Assembly: GCF_016219575.1 (NCBI RefSeq)
Contig: NZ_JACRMG010000013.1
Location: 205,756 to 254,366, forward strand
Length of the DNA stretch: 48,611 nt
Reading direction: 5' to 3'
DNA from: Bradyrhizobium sp.
GTDB taxonomy: Bacteria; Pseudomonadota; Alphaproteobacteria; Rhizobiales; Xanthobacteraceae
The translations under genes and the position numbers were made by a program. Positions 25,421-34,441 of the stretch are shown in pieces. How positions within the stretch are numbered: the stretch's first letter is position 1; each line of letters opens with the position of its first letter. Below the pieces are notes generated by a model. It ran no database searches. It had not been told where the DNA came from and worked only from the letters and a program-made list of their open reading frames with translations.

Positions 25421-26707
25421 TCACGCACCGGCCTGCCCGCGCAAACGCATCTCGTGGCTCGGCTTGATGTCCTCCGAGCGGCCGTACATCGAGACCGCGA
25501 CGAGCAGGATCACGGTGAGGAATCCGAACAGCGAGCGATAGGCGATTTCGGTGCGGGCGCCGCTCGCCAGCGGCTCGAAGGCGCCGATGATGATTCCGGA
25601 AAGCGTCTGCATGACGGCGACCCCGAGCATCACCGAGGTGTTCATGGTCGCAATGCCGCGTCCGATCAGGCGATCCGGAAAGATGCCCCGGCCGTGGGTC
25701 ATCACCATGGTGCTGGAAGCGCTGAAGAACCCCATCGCGACGATGGCGCCGACGGGAAGCCAGACTGGCGGCGCGGCGGGAATCGCCAGCACGGCGAGCA
25801 GGCCGACGATCACCAGCGTGCCGGCGATGGCGATCCACTTGCGGGTATCGAAGACGCGATCGAGCGGGCCGAATGCCAGCATGCCGAGTTGATAGGCGAC
25901 GACGGCGGCGAGCAGGACGTTGCCGGCCGCGATCGGGCTCAAGCCATGCACCTCGCGCAAGTAAGCGCCGCCCCACAGGCCCTGCACGGTGAAGGTGCAG
26001 GCATAGTTGAAGAAGTTGAGCGCGAGGATCGGCCTGAGCCTGGGATTGCGCAGCACCTCGAGCAGGCCCTGCAGCATCTCGCCTGCCTGCTCCGGCTTGC
26101 GGTCGAGGAAAGGATGGCCCTCCGGCGCGTCGCGCACCACGATCCAGACCGCGACGGCCGCGATAGCGGTAAAGAGAACGGCCGCGCCGAACACGGCGCG
26201 CCAGCCCGATATTTCCGAGGCCCAGGCCAGCGGCGTGGTGGCAATGAGATTGCCGAGCAGGCCGACCGAAAGGACGATGGCGGTGAGCGTGGAGAAGCGA
26301 TCCGGCGGGAACCAGCGGGTGATCACCACCATGCTGCCGATCAGCATGACACCGAAGCCGGCCCCGAGCAGCACGCGCCCGGTGAGCAGGATCGGCCAGG
26401 TCGGCGCTATCGTGAAGATGATGCCGCCGATCGTTGCGAGCACCAGCATGCCGACAACGGTGCGCCGCGGACCGAAATGGTCGAAGAAGAAGCCGCAGGG
26501 AATCTGCATGGCGGCGAAGCCGAAGAAGAACGCGCCCGTCAGCGCCCCCAGCGCGCCGGGCCCGACGGACAGATCGCGCATCAGGTCGAGCCCGATCGTG
26601 ACATTGGAGGCGCGGAAGAAATGACTGGCCATATACGCCGTCGCCAGCGTCGCGACGATGACGAGGCCCCGGCGGTAGACGGAAGGGCGCCGCTCGGAGG
26701 GCTGCAT
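25421..26707 (-). CDS. MFS transporter
   Basis: 428-residue major facilitator superfamily carrier with twelve hydrophobic segments. The first cytoplasmic loop motif is FDHFGPRRTVVG and a glycine-rich helix follows in TGRVLLGAGFGVMLIG. RWFPPDRFSTLTAIVLSVG resembles carriers of organic acids or aromatic compounds in proteobacteria, but the substrate is unknown. ATG 26707 begins a short hydrophilic lead (MQPSERRPSVYRRG). It is separated from the ThDP enzyme by the exported protein gene and points the same way, so a link with 2-oxo acid catabolism is only a possibility. The C-terminus is basic and hydrophilic. Confidence 0.9.
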   Translation of the reverse strand: MQPSERRPSVYRRGLVIVATLATAYMASHFFRASNVTIGLDLMRDLSVGPGALGALTGAFFFGFAAMQIPCGFFFDHFGPRRTVVGMLVLATIGGIIFTIAPTWPILLTGRVLLGAGFGVMLIGSMVVITRWFPPDRFSTLTAIVLSVGLLGNLIATTPLAWASEISGWRAVFGAAVLFTAIAAVAVWIVVRDAPEGHPFLDRKPEQAGEMLQGLLEVLRNPRLRPILALNFFNYACTFTVQGLWGGAYLREVHGLSPIAAGNVLLAAVVAYQLGMLAFGPLDRVFDTRKWIAIAGTLVIVGLLAVLAIPAAPPVWLPVGAIVAMGFFSASSTMVMTHGRGIFPDRLIGRGIATMNTSVMLGVAVMQTLSGIIIGAFEPLASGARTEIAYRSLFGFLTVILLVAVSMYGRSEDIKPSHEMRLRGQAGA

Positions 26708-26844
26708 TGCTGGGGTTTCGTCCCGTGGTTTGTTGTTGCTTGGCCGTTAATGTGGCGGAGCCTATGCGCAGCGGGTGTGCAGTTCAAGGCTGCACGCGAA
26801 TGGCAGCTCCGCGGGAACTGGCGCCGCAAGGCGGATGAACTATA

Positions 26845-27669
26845 TTGGTTTGCGACGTCACGCTCAGCCCCCGCCCCGCATTGAGAAAACTGTCGGTCAT
26901 CTTTCTGCTGCTTGTCCTCGTGCCGATCGGCTGGTCGGCGGCGCGCTATCTTTTCGTCGATCCGGACAGAGGCACCTGGCAGACCGCGGATCGTTCGAGC
27001 GCGGGGCTATTGCCGCCGGCCGCGCAAAAACCGGAAGCGCTGATCCGGGTCTATGCGGCCCGCACCCTGCGCTGGCGCGGCATTTTCGCCGTGCATAGCT
27101 GGATCGTCGTCAAGGAACGCGGCGCGGCAACCTACAGCCGCTACGATTACACGGCGTGGGGCGAACCGATCCGCAGCAACGGGTTTGCGGCCGACGGGCG
27201 CTGGTTCGGCGCAATGCCCGAGACCATCGTCGCGGTGGACGGCGAGGAAGCCGCGCGGCTGATCCCGAAAATCCGCGCTGTCATCCAGAACTACAGGTTT
27301 CGCAGCCATGGCGACTACAGTGCGTGGCCGGGACCCAATTCCAACACCTTCGTGCGCGCCGTGCTCGATGCGGTGCCGGAACTGAAAGCGGTTCTTCCGC
27401 CGACCGCGATCGGCAAGGATTATCCCTACGACGGCTGGTTCGGCACGACGGCTTCGCGCACCGGCCTGTTCGTTTCCCTCGCCGGCTATCTCGGCGTCAC
27501 CATCGCCTGGGTCGAGGGCTTCGAGCTCAATTTCCTCGGCGCCGTCATCGGATTGGACATTCGCCGTCCGGCCATCAAGCTGCCGGGGATCGGACGGCTC
27601 GGGCTGATGGCGAGCCTCGAGCCCTGGAATTCTCCGCACGGCGCCGCCTTCCGTAAAGAATTCGTTTAG
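26845..27669 (+). CDS. DUF3750-family membrane-anchored protein
   Basis: 274 residues. An N-terminal hydrophobic helix (LSVIFLLLVLVPIGWSAARYLF) anchors a periplasmic domain. The family pattern is visible in AVHSWIVVKERG, YDYTAWGEP, NYRFRSHGDYSAWPGPNSNTF and AIGKDYPYDGWFG. The set of His, Cys-less Asn-Ser-Asn-Thr and Asp residues suggests an enzyme-like site, but no DUF3750 function is established. The start is uncertain: TTG 26845 has AAGGCGGA upstream, and TTG 26881, directly before RKLSVIF, is the other candidate. No ATG lies in this frame before the membrane helix. It is followed 34 bases later by another membrane-anchored protein gene. Confidence 0.85.
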   Translation: MVCDVTLSPRPALRKLSVIFLLLVLVPIGWSAARYLFVDPDRGTWQTADRSSAGLLPPAAQKPEALIRVYAARTLRWRGIFAVHSWIVVKERGAATYSRYDYTAWGEPIRSNGFAADGRWFGAMPETIVAVDGEEAARLIPKIRAVIQNYRFRSHGDYSAWPGPNSNTFVRAVLDAVPELKAVLPPTAIGKDYPYDGWFGTTASRTGLFVSLAGYLGVTIAWVEGFELNFLGAVIGLDIRRPAIKLPGIGRLGLMASLEPWNSPHGAAFRKEFV

Positions 27670-27703
27670 CTCTGGGTTCGATCATGATCGGCCGACGAAG
27701 GTC

Positions 27704-28360
27704 ATGCTCATGCAAATCCAGCCGAACGTTCCGGGCGCGGAAGAGCCGATTGGCAGTGCCCCGCCTGTCAGCGTGGATGCTGCGGATCACCTCGAGCCCA
27801 TGCGGGAAGAAGCCTTGCTGCTGCTGCGGCCACACCGCGAACGGGCCGTGACGGCCTGCATGGTCGCGGGCGCCCTTTTGGCCGGTATTGCCCTCGGATG
27901 GGCCGGCTGCCTCGGGTGGAACAGCTCCGTCGTCATCGCAGCCGCACCAACACCGAAAGCCGCGGCGCAACGGCATGCCGAAGCAAGACCGGCCGGCAAG
28001 CCCGAGAGCATCCGCAAGCAGGCGCCCTCGGTCACCGCCAGCATCAACGCGTCCAGACCGGCGGGCTACGCGATGCGCACGGAACCTGACGGCCCGAAGT
28101 CGGCCGCGGCCATGCTGCCCGCGACGCCCGCGGAGCCCCGCCCGCAACTGATGCCGGCTCCGGAAACCAGGCCGGCGACGATCGAGGGCTGGACCGTGCT
28201 CGATGTCCGGGGCCAGACGGCGACGCTGCAGGGCCCCGATGGCGTCCGCACGGTCAGCCTTGGCGAGACCGTGCCGGGTATCGGCCGCATCGATTCCATC
28301 GTCCGCTGGGGCAACCGCTGGATCGTCGCCACGGCCAGTGGACTGATCGCCACGCCCTGA
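27704..28360 (+). CDS. Membrane-anchored protein with C-terminal beta domain, unknown function
   Basis: Not recognised. 218 residues: a cytoplasmic N-terminus of about 48 residues, one membrane helix (AVTACMVAGALLAGIALGWAG), a Pro/Ala-rich linker of about 85 residues, and a compact C-terminal beta domain (GWTVLDVRGQTATLQGPDG, TVSLGETVPGIGRIDSI). That last domain resembles, in pattern, the small beta domains of pilus or secretion accessory proteins such as PilP or GspC that bind partners across the periplasm. No secretion genes are adjacent. ATG 27710 is an alternative start. It may share a transcript with the DUF3750 gene (34-bp gap). Confidence 0.72.
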   Translation: MLMQIQPNVPGAEEPIGSAPPVSVDAADHLEPMREEALLLLRPHRERAVTACMVAGALLAGIALGWAGCLGWNSSVVIAAAPTPKAAAQRHAEARPAGKPESIRKQAPSVTASINASRPAGYAMRTEPDGPKSAAAMLPATPAEPRPQLMPAPETRPATIEGWTVLDVRGQTATLQGPDGVRTVSLGETVPGIGRIDSIVRWGNRWIVATASGLIATP

Positions 28361-28391
28361 ACTCACGCAGGGCGCGGCGAACGGCCATTCT

Positions 28392-29363
28392 CTAGTCCAG
28401 CTTCACGTTGGCTTGGGTGACGACCTTGCGCCAGCGCTCGACTTCCGAAGACACCATCTTGGCAAACGCAGGCCCCGTCACGTCGGGGACATCGGATCCG
28501 TTGCGCTCCCATGCTTCCTTGATCGACGGTGTCTGCATGGCCGTGCGCATCTCCTTGATCATCCGTTCGATGACGGCAGGCGGCGTACCCTTCGGGGCGA
28601 ACAGGCCGTACCAGGTCGATACTTCATAGCCGGGCAGCCCCGCTTCCGCGGCCGTCGGCAGGTCGGGGAATGCCGACACCCGCTTCGGCGCCGCGACCGC
28701 AAGCGCGCGCAACTGTCCGGCCCGCACCGGTCCGGCCGACGTGCCGAGCCCGTCGAACACGACAGGCACGTGACCGGCGATGAGGTCCTGCATCGCAGGC
28801 CCGGCGCCGCGATAGGGCACATGCTGTATGTCGGTCTTGGTGAGGATCTTGAACAGCTCGCCGGCGAGATGATGCGTGGTGCCGGCGCCGGCCGAGCCAT
28901 AGTGCAGCTTGCCGGGATTAGCCTTCAGATAGTCGATGAATTCCTTCAGCGTCTTGGCCGCTACCTTGTCGGGATTGACGACCACGACCTGCGGCGGCCA
29001 GGCGATCAGCGCCACGGCGACAAAATCCTTCTCGAAGTCGTAGTCGAGCTTGGGATAGAGCGACGCGGCGATGGCGTGATGCGCCGCGCCGACGAAGAAG
29101 GTGTAGCCGTCGGGCGCGGCCTTGGCCGCAGCGGATGCGCCCACCGTGCCGCCGGCGCCGGCGCGGTTCTCGATCAGCACGCGCTTGCCGAGCTGGGTGT
29201 CGAGCTGCGCGGCAAGCGGCCGGGCAAAGGCATCGGTGCCGCCGCCGGCCGCGAACGGCACGACGAAGGTGATCTGCTTCTCCGGCCAGGTCTGGGCCTG
29301 GAGCGGACTGCAGGAAAGGCTGGCCAGAAGTGCCAATGCGGTAACCAGAACAATCTTCTTCAT
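28392..29363 (-). CDS. Bug-type tripartite tricarboxylate transporter substrate-binding protein
   Basis: Periplasmic solute receptor of the TctC/Bug family, 323 residues. Signal peptide (KKIVLVTALALLASLSCSPLQAQ), then the family start WPEKQITFVVPFAAGGGTD, IENRAGAGGTVGA and later LHYGSAGAGTTHHLAGELF, VPYRGAGPAMQDLIAGHV. ATG 29363 has GAGAGGGG upstream; the frame reads on upstream but only through non-coding sequence. Such proteins bind carboxylates or aromatic acids. The membrane subunits TctA and TctB are not in the window, as is usual for the numerous orphan Bug receptors. Both neighbouring genes have separate roles. Confidence 0.93.
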   Translation of the reverse strand: MKKIVLVTALALLASLSCSPLQAQTWPEKQITFVVPFAAGGGTDAFARPLAAQLDTQLGKRVLIENRAGAGGTVGASAAAKAAPDGYTFFVGAAHHAIAASLYPKLDYDFEKDFVAVALIAWPPQVVVVNPDKVAAKTLKEFIDYLKANPGKLHYGSAGAGTTHHLAGELFKILTKTDIQHVPYRGAGPAMQDLIAGHVPVVFDGLGTSAGPVRAGQLRALAVAAPKRVSAFPDLPTAAEAGLPGYEVSTWYGLFAPKGTPPAVIERMIKEMRTAMQTPSIKEAWERNGSDVPDVTGPAFAKMVSSEVERWRKVVTQANVKLD

Positions 29364-29595
29364 GCCATCCCCTCTCGTGACGCACGTATTCGTGCGCAGG
29401 TCTGTTTCATAGCCTGCGGCACGATTTGATGAAAGCATAGCATGATCCGGCAAATCGGTACTCCGGACAACGCGTCAACATCGCGCATATTCTGCCATAA
29501 GAGCGACGCAATGTTCGTCGTAAGCGTCGGAAGGTTCTCAGTATTCGGGAGCCAGATGCGAAACGGCCAGGCGGCTTGGATCGTCTCCGGCGGCG

Positions 29596-30855
29596 TTACC
29601 GCGCCTCCGAAAGGCTTCGTTTCGGTCCGGTTCTGCCGAAGAGACCTCGCATGCGGCGTGCTGCGCTGCGGGCCACCCACCGGGTCAAGAGCATGGGATC
29701 GGCGAAGTCCTCGGCAAACGCCCTGATCCTGTTGCTGCTTCGCAATACCCGAAGCAAGTCGCGCCTGTTGTGGTGTGGATTGTGGAACAGCGACTGTCCG
29801 TAAGCCATCGTCCACAACCAGCCAACGCCGTCCGGATACTCCTTCGGGACCTCGACGCTCTCGCCCAGGAACACACGGTACAGGATGGTCGGAATATCCA
29901 TTCCGATTGCGGACGACAGGCTTGTCGCACGAACGGGCCGCGGCTCGACCTTCATCAGATGAAGCGATCCATCTCTCGCATCCCTGCGAAACTCGACCGT
30001 GATCTGGCCATAGTACCGAAAGGCACGAACCAGTTCCCGCGCGGCCTCAACCGCTTCATCGTCATGGGTGGTCTCGCACCAGACGACCGATCCCAGTTCA
30101 TATGGATGAACATATCCGGCATCAATCCGGTAGCTGGCGAGGCGCAAGCGACGAACGCAATAGGTGAGAACTATATCGCCCTTTCTCGAAACGATCATCG
30201 TGACGCCAATGGCACTGTCCGCGGCGCCCGGAACGACCTGCTGGATCATCGGATACTCACCAGTCCGCCGCTTCAACTCTTCGCACGATGCCAGGATATC
30301 GCGATGCTGTTTCGGAGCAGCCTTGGTCAGCCGGATGGCCGCTTCATTGGCCGGCGCGCTCAGGATGGATGGCGTCTTGATGATGTAGTCTGACTTGTGC
30401 GGCTCAAGGGCGCCGACCGCTTCCTTCATGCCGGCATCCGAGGTCGGCATCCAGTATTGCGGAACTGCAATGCCCGCGGCGCTGGCTTTCGCATAACACT
30501 TGGCGCGGTCGAAAATCTCTCCGATGGCTTCCCAACCCGGCAACGGGATCAAGAAGTTCTTCGAGAGGCGTTCGAGGTTTTGCGAGACCAGCGCGACGTT
30601 GTCATCGTTGGTTGGAACCAGAAAGCCGCGGCCAAGCCGCTTGCCGAGACTCTCGATATCGGCAAGCTGGGATTGAGCATCCCTGTCCAGCAGGTGGAAA
30701 CGGGTCAGGCGGCGCGAGGCAACGTAAATGCTTCGTTCGCTGTGCATCGCGTGTACCGGGACACCGAACTTCGCCAGCGACTTCACATAGGCGGTTTGCC
30801 TCGGGTGCCCCAAGCCAAGGACTACGGCCGGCGGCCGCTTGCTCTCCGCTGTCAT
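29596..30855 (-). CDS. ATP-grasp domain protein
   Basis: 419 residues. N-terminal Rossmann-like half (VVLGLGHPRQTAYVKSLAKFGV), then ATP-grasp core with the lysine strand SDYIIKTPS, the hinge region YPMIQQVVPG and the metal-binding end FYGQ-type ITVEFRRD and LMKVEPRPVRAT (Glu and Arg/Asn positions). This class ligates a carboxylate to an amine or thiol using ATP. Carbamoyl-phosphate-synthase-like stand-alone members are frequent in cell-surface polysaccharide loci, where they add amino acids to sugars. The next gene is O-antigen-ligase-like, 65 bases upstream on the same strand, which supports that reading. The C-terminus is basic and partly hydrophobic (RWVARSAARRMRG). Its base composition looks lower in GC than the genes outside 29.4-34.1 kb. 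Confidence 0.85.
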   Translation of the reverse strand: MTAESKRPPAVVLGLGHPRQTAYVKSLAKFGVPVHAMHSERSIYVASRRLTRFHLLDRDAQSQLADIESLGKRLGRGFLVPTNDDNVALVSQNLERLSKNFLIPLPGWEAIGEIFDRAKCYAKASAAGIAVPQYWMPTSDAGMKEAVGALEPHKSDYIIKTPSILSAPANEAAIRLTKAAPKQHRDILASCEELKRRTGEYPMIQQVVPGAADSAIGVTMIVSRKGDIVLTYCVRRLRLASYRIDAGYVHPYELGSVVWCETTHDDEAVEAARELVRAFRYYGQITVEFRRDARDGSLHLMKVEPRPVRATSLSSAIGMDIPTILYRVFLGESVEVPKEYPDGVGWLWTMAYGQSLFHNPHHNRRDLLRVLRSSNRIRAFAEDFADPMLLTRWVARSAARRMRGLFGRTGPKRSLSEAR

Positions 30856-30921
30856 GGCGACTCAACTCAATCCAGGATGTTTGACGATTGGGAGACGGTG
30901 TGGCCAGTGCAAGACGGCATC

Positions 30922-32184
30922 TCACTGGCCGGATTGTTGTCGACGCAAACGGCTTTCGGCATATCCCCCGACCACACCCAGAAATGCAAACAGAGTGAAA
31001 TCCCTGCTCAATCGTCCGTACGCGATAGCGATCATAGCCAAGAAGATCAAACTCGACAAAAGGAAAAGAGGAACCGGCTCAGCCCTGGCGCGGCCCGCAA
31101 TCGAGCAAACTGACGTCACGACAAGCACCAGGAACAGCACGCCTCCGAGCCAACCAAACTCGACGAACGCCTGGAGAAAGGAATTGTGAATCTCCGTCTG
31201 CCTGACGCACGATAACTGCATGAAGCCGTCGAGACCCGTGCCGAAAAATCCCGCCCGGGGAGCCAGGTAAAGTCCGTCGAGCACGAGCGCCTTTCTGATC
31301 GCTATCGAATTCTTGGTGTTGGTGTTGAGATCGCAACTCGGCGGCCGCTCCCAGGTTATCGCGCCTGAAGCAGTTTCGAGGGCATAGTTGGCGAGAACCT
31401 GCGTCTTGGAATATCTGGCCAAGGCCCCCATGACCGCCGCCAGCACGATCACACACCCGACCAGCATCGCCAGTTTGCGTTGCCCTCCTTTCGAAAGCAT
31501 CGCCACCAAGCCGACGCTCCCCACGAGGGCGGCGAGGGAAAACCTCACCTGCGCCGCCGAGAATGCCGCCACGGGTATCGCTGCCATCGCTGCAATGACG
31601 ACAGCTCGCCTGATGGTGAGGGTGACAAGCGTGAGACTGGCGAGAACGGGGAATGCGAGGATTTGCACGAGTTGCGTCGGGGTGGCGCCCGATCCAAGCA
31701 CCATCGGCTTTGGGCGCGCGTCCCAGTTCTGAATGAGCGCAACGACTGTGGCGAGCGTTCCCAATCCGACGACTGTGACGCAAACTGCAACGAACGGTGC
31801 GCAACCTTCCGCCAATGCTTCGTCGGTGAAAAAGCGACACGCGACGTAGCTCGCGAGGGTGACGAACAGCAGGGCACTCTCGACGGTCGAGGCCGGCGCA
31901 GCTGCCCCTATCGCAAACGTGCACATCATCGACAAGGCGAGCAGCACGAAACAGAAGTCGGCGGCGCGGAAGGCAACGCGGCGCAACAGCAGCAGAGGAA
32001 TCGCGAGCAGGCAGACTGCCAAAGCCGCCCCTGAGAGCGCGCTATGGCCTCTCATCCCGGCCAATCCGTAGGCCAATGAGAAGATGGCAGGGAGCGACAC
32101 CCAGATGCCGAGGGCAACGCCCGCGAATTCGCTCTTGCTTACGCCCGCAAGAGACAATCCTCTTCCCGAAAATGCCGGCGGCAC
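30922..32184 (-). CDS. O-antigen ligase / polymerase-like membrane protein
   Basis: 420 residues with about 11 hydrophobic segments. The large periplasmic loop and its end (FGTGLDGFMQLS, EIHNSFLQAFVEFGWLGG) match the Wzy_C/WaaL family, in which a conserved His in EIHNSFLQ takes part in transfer of glycan from lipid carrier. WaaL-type ligase or Wzy-type polymerase cannot be told apart here. GTG 32184 starts four bases after the upstream aminotransferase stop, so the two are translationally close and likely one operon, continuing into the ATP-grasp gene. Composition is lower in GC than the average of the window by eye. Confidence 0.85.
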   Translation of the reverse strand: MPPAFSGRGLSLAGVSKSEFAGVALGIWVSLPAIFSLAYGLAGMRGHSALSGAALAVCLLAIPLLLLRRVAFRAADFCFVLLALSMMCTFAIGAAAPASTVESALLFVTLASYVACRFFTDEALAEGCAPFVAVCVTVVGLGTLATVVALIQNWDARPKPMVLGSGATPTQLVQILAFPVLASLTLVTLTIRRAVVIAAMAAIPVAAFSAAQVRFSLAALVGSVGLVAMLSKGGQRKLAMLVGCVIVLAAVMGALARYSKTQVLANYALETASGAITWERPPSCDLNTNTKNSIAIRKALVLDGLYLAPRAGFFGTGLDGFMQLSCVRQTEIHNSFLQAFVEFGWLGGVLFLVLVVTSVCSIAGRARAEPVPLFLLSSLIFLAMIAIAYGRLSRDFTLFAFLGVVGGYAESRLRRQQSGQ

Positions 32185-32187
32185 CCG

Positions 32188-33453
32188 CTATTCCCGGGCT
32201 TTGCGCGCATCCAGACCGGCGACGGCCTGGAAACCGTGCGAAGCCGATTCCAGCGCCGCGTCGATGTCAGCCGGTCCATGCGCGGCCGAAAGGAACATGT
32301 TGTGCTGGGGATGAAAGAACGCGCCGTGGTGCAGCGCCGCCGAGCAGAACGCCCGCCCCTTGCGAAACTCCGGATCGCCCTCGAACAGGATCAGCGGCAT
32401 CTGCGGCGGACCGCTCTGCCGGATCGCAACGCCATGGCGATCGGCCAATGCAGCCATGCCTTCGCGGAGCCGCAGGCCCATCGCTCCGAGATGGGCGGGC
32501 ACGTCGGTCTCGCGCGCGATCCGCAACGTTGCACGCGCGGCTGCCATGGCGACGGCGCCGCACCAGAACGATCCGGTGACGAAGACTTTGGTGGCGGCCT
32601 CGCGGAAGCGGTCGTTGCCGGTGACGGCGGCCAGTGCGTAGCCGTTGGCGATCGCCTTGCTCCAGGCGGAAAAATCCGGCCGCACACCCAGCGTCTCCCA
32701 GCTTCCCCTGATATCGAGGCGCAGGCCGGCCCGCACCTCATCGATGACGAGCGCGGCGCCGGTCTGGTCGCATGCACTGCGCACGGCCGCGGCGAATTCC
32801 GCCGCCGGCAATTCGAGATCGCGCGCCATGTCGTGACGGAACGCGGTGACGAGGATCGCGGCAAGATCGTTTCCCGCCTGATCGACGGCGGCGCGCAGGC
32901 TCGCCACATCGTTGTAGTCGAAGTGAATGAGATGGGCGCGATCCTCCGCCGTCACGCCGGCAACGCTGGGCGAACACCAGGGCAGCGCGCCGTGATAGCT
33001 GCCGCGCGCCACCAGCACCTTGCGCCTGCCGGTGCCGGCACGCGCAATCGTCACGCAGGTCGTGGTCGCGTCCGCACCGTTCTTCTGGAACATCGCCCAA
33101 TCGGCGTGCGGCACCATGGCGACGAAATCCTCGGCGAGATCCACCATGACCTCGCCGGGACCGTTGAGGCAGTCGCCGAGATCGGCCTGCGCGCGTGCCG
33201 CGGCCTCCACCTCGGGATGGCGGTGGCCGAGCAGCACCGGCCCCCAGCTGCACATGAAATCGATATATTCCCGCCCGTCGACATCGCGCACGCGGCACCC
33301 TTCGGCGGAAGCAAAGAACTGCGGATAGCCTTCCGGCAGCCGCGCCGCATTGAGATGACCCCACATACCGCCGGGAACGACCCGTCGGGCGCGGGCACGC
33401 AGCATCGCGTCCGCGGTTTGGGATTCGCTCAGCACCGTCGCCTGTTTGGTCAT
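32188..33453 (-). CDS. Class III aminotransferase, glutamate-1-semialdehyde-aminomutase-like
   Basis: 421 residues from ATG 33453 (GAGGGCGGG upstream; the frame extends to TTG 33486 without support). The family start ARRVVPGGMWGHLNA, MFQKNGADATTTCVTIAR (phosphate loop), ALVIDEVRAGLRLDIRG and the Schiff-base lysine in SAWSKAIANGYALAA are clear. Compared with true HemL it has G-x-D-A-T-T in the phosphate loop and lacks the heme-pathway context. Such HemL-like enzymes in glycan or natural-product loci transfer amino groups to sugars or short acids. It precedes the O-antigen ligase and ATP-grasp genes in one directional block, suggesting it supplies an amino group for a surface structure. Confidence 0.88.
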   Translation of the reverse strand: MTKQATVLSESQTADAMLRARARRVVPGGMWGHLNAARLPEGYPQFFASAEGCRVRDVDGREYIDFMCSWGPVLLGHRHPEVEAAARAQADLGDCLNGPGEVMVDLAEDFVAMVPHADWAMFQKNGADATTTCVTIARAGTGRRKVLVARGSYHGALPWCSPSVAGVTAEDRAHLIHFDYNDVASLRAAVDQAGNDLAAILVTAFRHDMARDLELPAAEFAAAVRSACDQTGAALVIDEVRAGLRLDIRGSWETLGVRPDFSAWSKAIANGYALAAVTGNDRFREAATKVFVTGSFWCGAVAMAAARATLRIARETDVPAHLGAMGLRLREGMAALADRHGVAIRQSGPPQMPLILFEGDPEFRKGRAFCSAALHHGAFFHPQHNMFLSAAHGPADIDAALESASHGFQAVAGLDARKARE

Positions 33454-33526
33454 GACCCGCCCTCTTCGATTCCAGAGTTCAGGCAATCATGCGCCTGAGG
33501 CTTTGTCATTTGGGACTGCCAGCGGT

Positions 33527-34111
33527 TCATTCACTGTTGTCGCCCCGATCCAGCGGGCCGCCCGGACGCAAGACGTAAATCCCGGCAAGCCCAAGATACG
33601 AACCGCAAATCAGTGACGCCAGGAATGACGCCCACCCGTATATCCTGAAAAAGTAGATGCCGGCTGTCACCAGGAAGGCAACCGCAGAAATGCCTGCCTG
33701 GCGGGCAAATTGCGGGAGCCACGCATATGTTTCCTCCTGGATATCGGAGAGCTTGCCGCAGTCGCTGCAACCGAAGTGAAGCGCGAGGCTTATCGAGATG
33801 TAGAGCGAAACGCACCATATCGCGAGCAGTGCGTACCAGTTCAGTCGCGTGGACGTATTCCAGACGTGGGCGGAAATCCAGATGACCGCGATTGTCGCCG
33901 TGAGAGGAAATGTACGAACCGCGGCCAGATAGACGAATTGCCCGGGATGCGTGAGTTGGTCGACGAGCGCCGGAAACAGTGCTGCAAGGAGGACGGCTGG
34001 CACGATGGACGCCTTGCCGATCTTGCGGAAGTCGTCGCCCAGCAGCGATATGCGCTCAAACCACGCGACGGGTCCGGTCCCTTTCGGTGGCCTGGCGTCC
34101 TGCGGGTCCAT
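33527..34111 (-). CDS. Multi-pass membrane protein of unknown function
   Basis: 194 residues from ATG 34111; the frame runs through the tRNA gene upstream, which is accidental. Four to five hydrophobic segments (IVPAVLLAALFPALV, TATIAVIWISAHVW, YALLAIWCVSLYISISL, ISAVAFLVTAGIYFF, SLICGSYLGLAG) with a loop carrying a CSDCGK pair of Cys. The cytoplasmic N-terminus is about 35 residues (DPQDARPPKGTGPVAWFERI). No family is recognised. It sits between tRNA-Ser and the surface-glycan-like block on the same strand, 73 bases upstream of the aminotransferase start. Cotranscription with that block is possible. Confidence 0.65.
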   Translation of the reverse strand: MDPQDARPPKGTGPVAWFERISLLGDDFRKIGKASIVPAVLLAALFPALVDQLTHPGQFVYLAAVRTFPLTATIAVIWISAHVWNTSTRLNWYALLAIWCVSLYISISLALHFGCSDCGKLSDIQEETYAWLPQFARQAGISAVAFLVTAGIYFFRIYGWASFLASLICGSYLGLAGIYVLRPGGPLDRGDNSE

Positions 34112-34138
34112 CAGCCATCCCAGCTTGAAGCATCCCGA

Positions 34139-34228
34139 TGGCGGAGAGAGTGGGATTCGAACCCACGGTACGGTTTCCCGCACACACGCTTTCCAAGCGT
34201 GCGCCTTAAGCCACTCGGCCATCTCTCC
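34139..34228 (-). tRNA. tRNA-Ser(GGA)
   Basis: Reading the minus strand from 34228: acceptor GGAGAGA pairs with TCTCTCC near the 3' end. The D-arm follows (TGGCCGAGTGGCTTAAGGC), then the anticodon stem CACGC/GCGTG with loop TTGGAAA giving anticodon GGA. The long variable arm of class II tRNAs is present, then the T-arm with GTTCGAATCC. Discriminator G at 34142 is followed by an encoded CCA (34141-34139). It reads serine codons UCC and UCU. It marks one edge of the low-GC glycan-like block. Confidence 0.97.
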
Positions 34229-34441
34229 GGAGGCCCTCTCATGACGGGGCAAGGCGCATTTTGCAAGGGAGGCCGGGGATCAGGCCCAAAATTTCCCCAA
34301 TTCATTGGAATAATTGGGTAATTCCCTGCGGCGTGAGGCAGGCAAGAAGGCCGTTTTTGAACCGGACGGGGCGGATCGCCGACGACTGAGCGTCGGTGAA
34401 AGCCAAATCACCCGGGGGATTCCAAGGAAAGGACTGTTGCG

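Noticed and set aside
34139..34228. A duplicated tRNA end as island attachment site
   Set aside because: I could not find a second copy of the tRNA 3' sequence or an integrase gene in the window.
34112..34252. Protein extension of the membrane protein gene through tRNA-Ser
   Set aside because: It would translate the tRNA gene; ATG 34111 gives a normal membrane protein.
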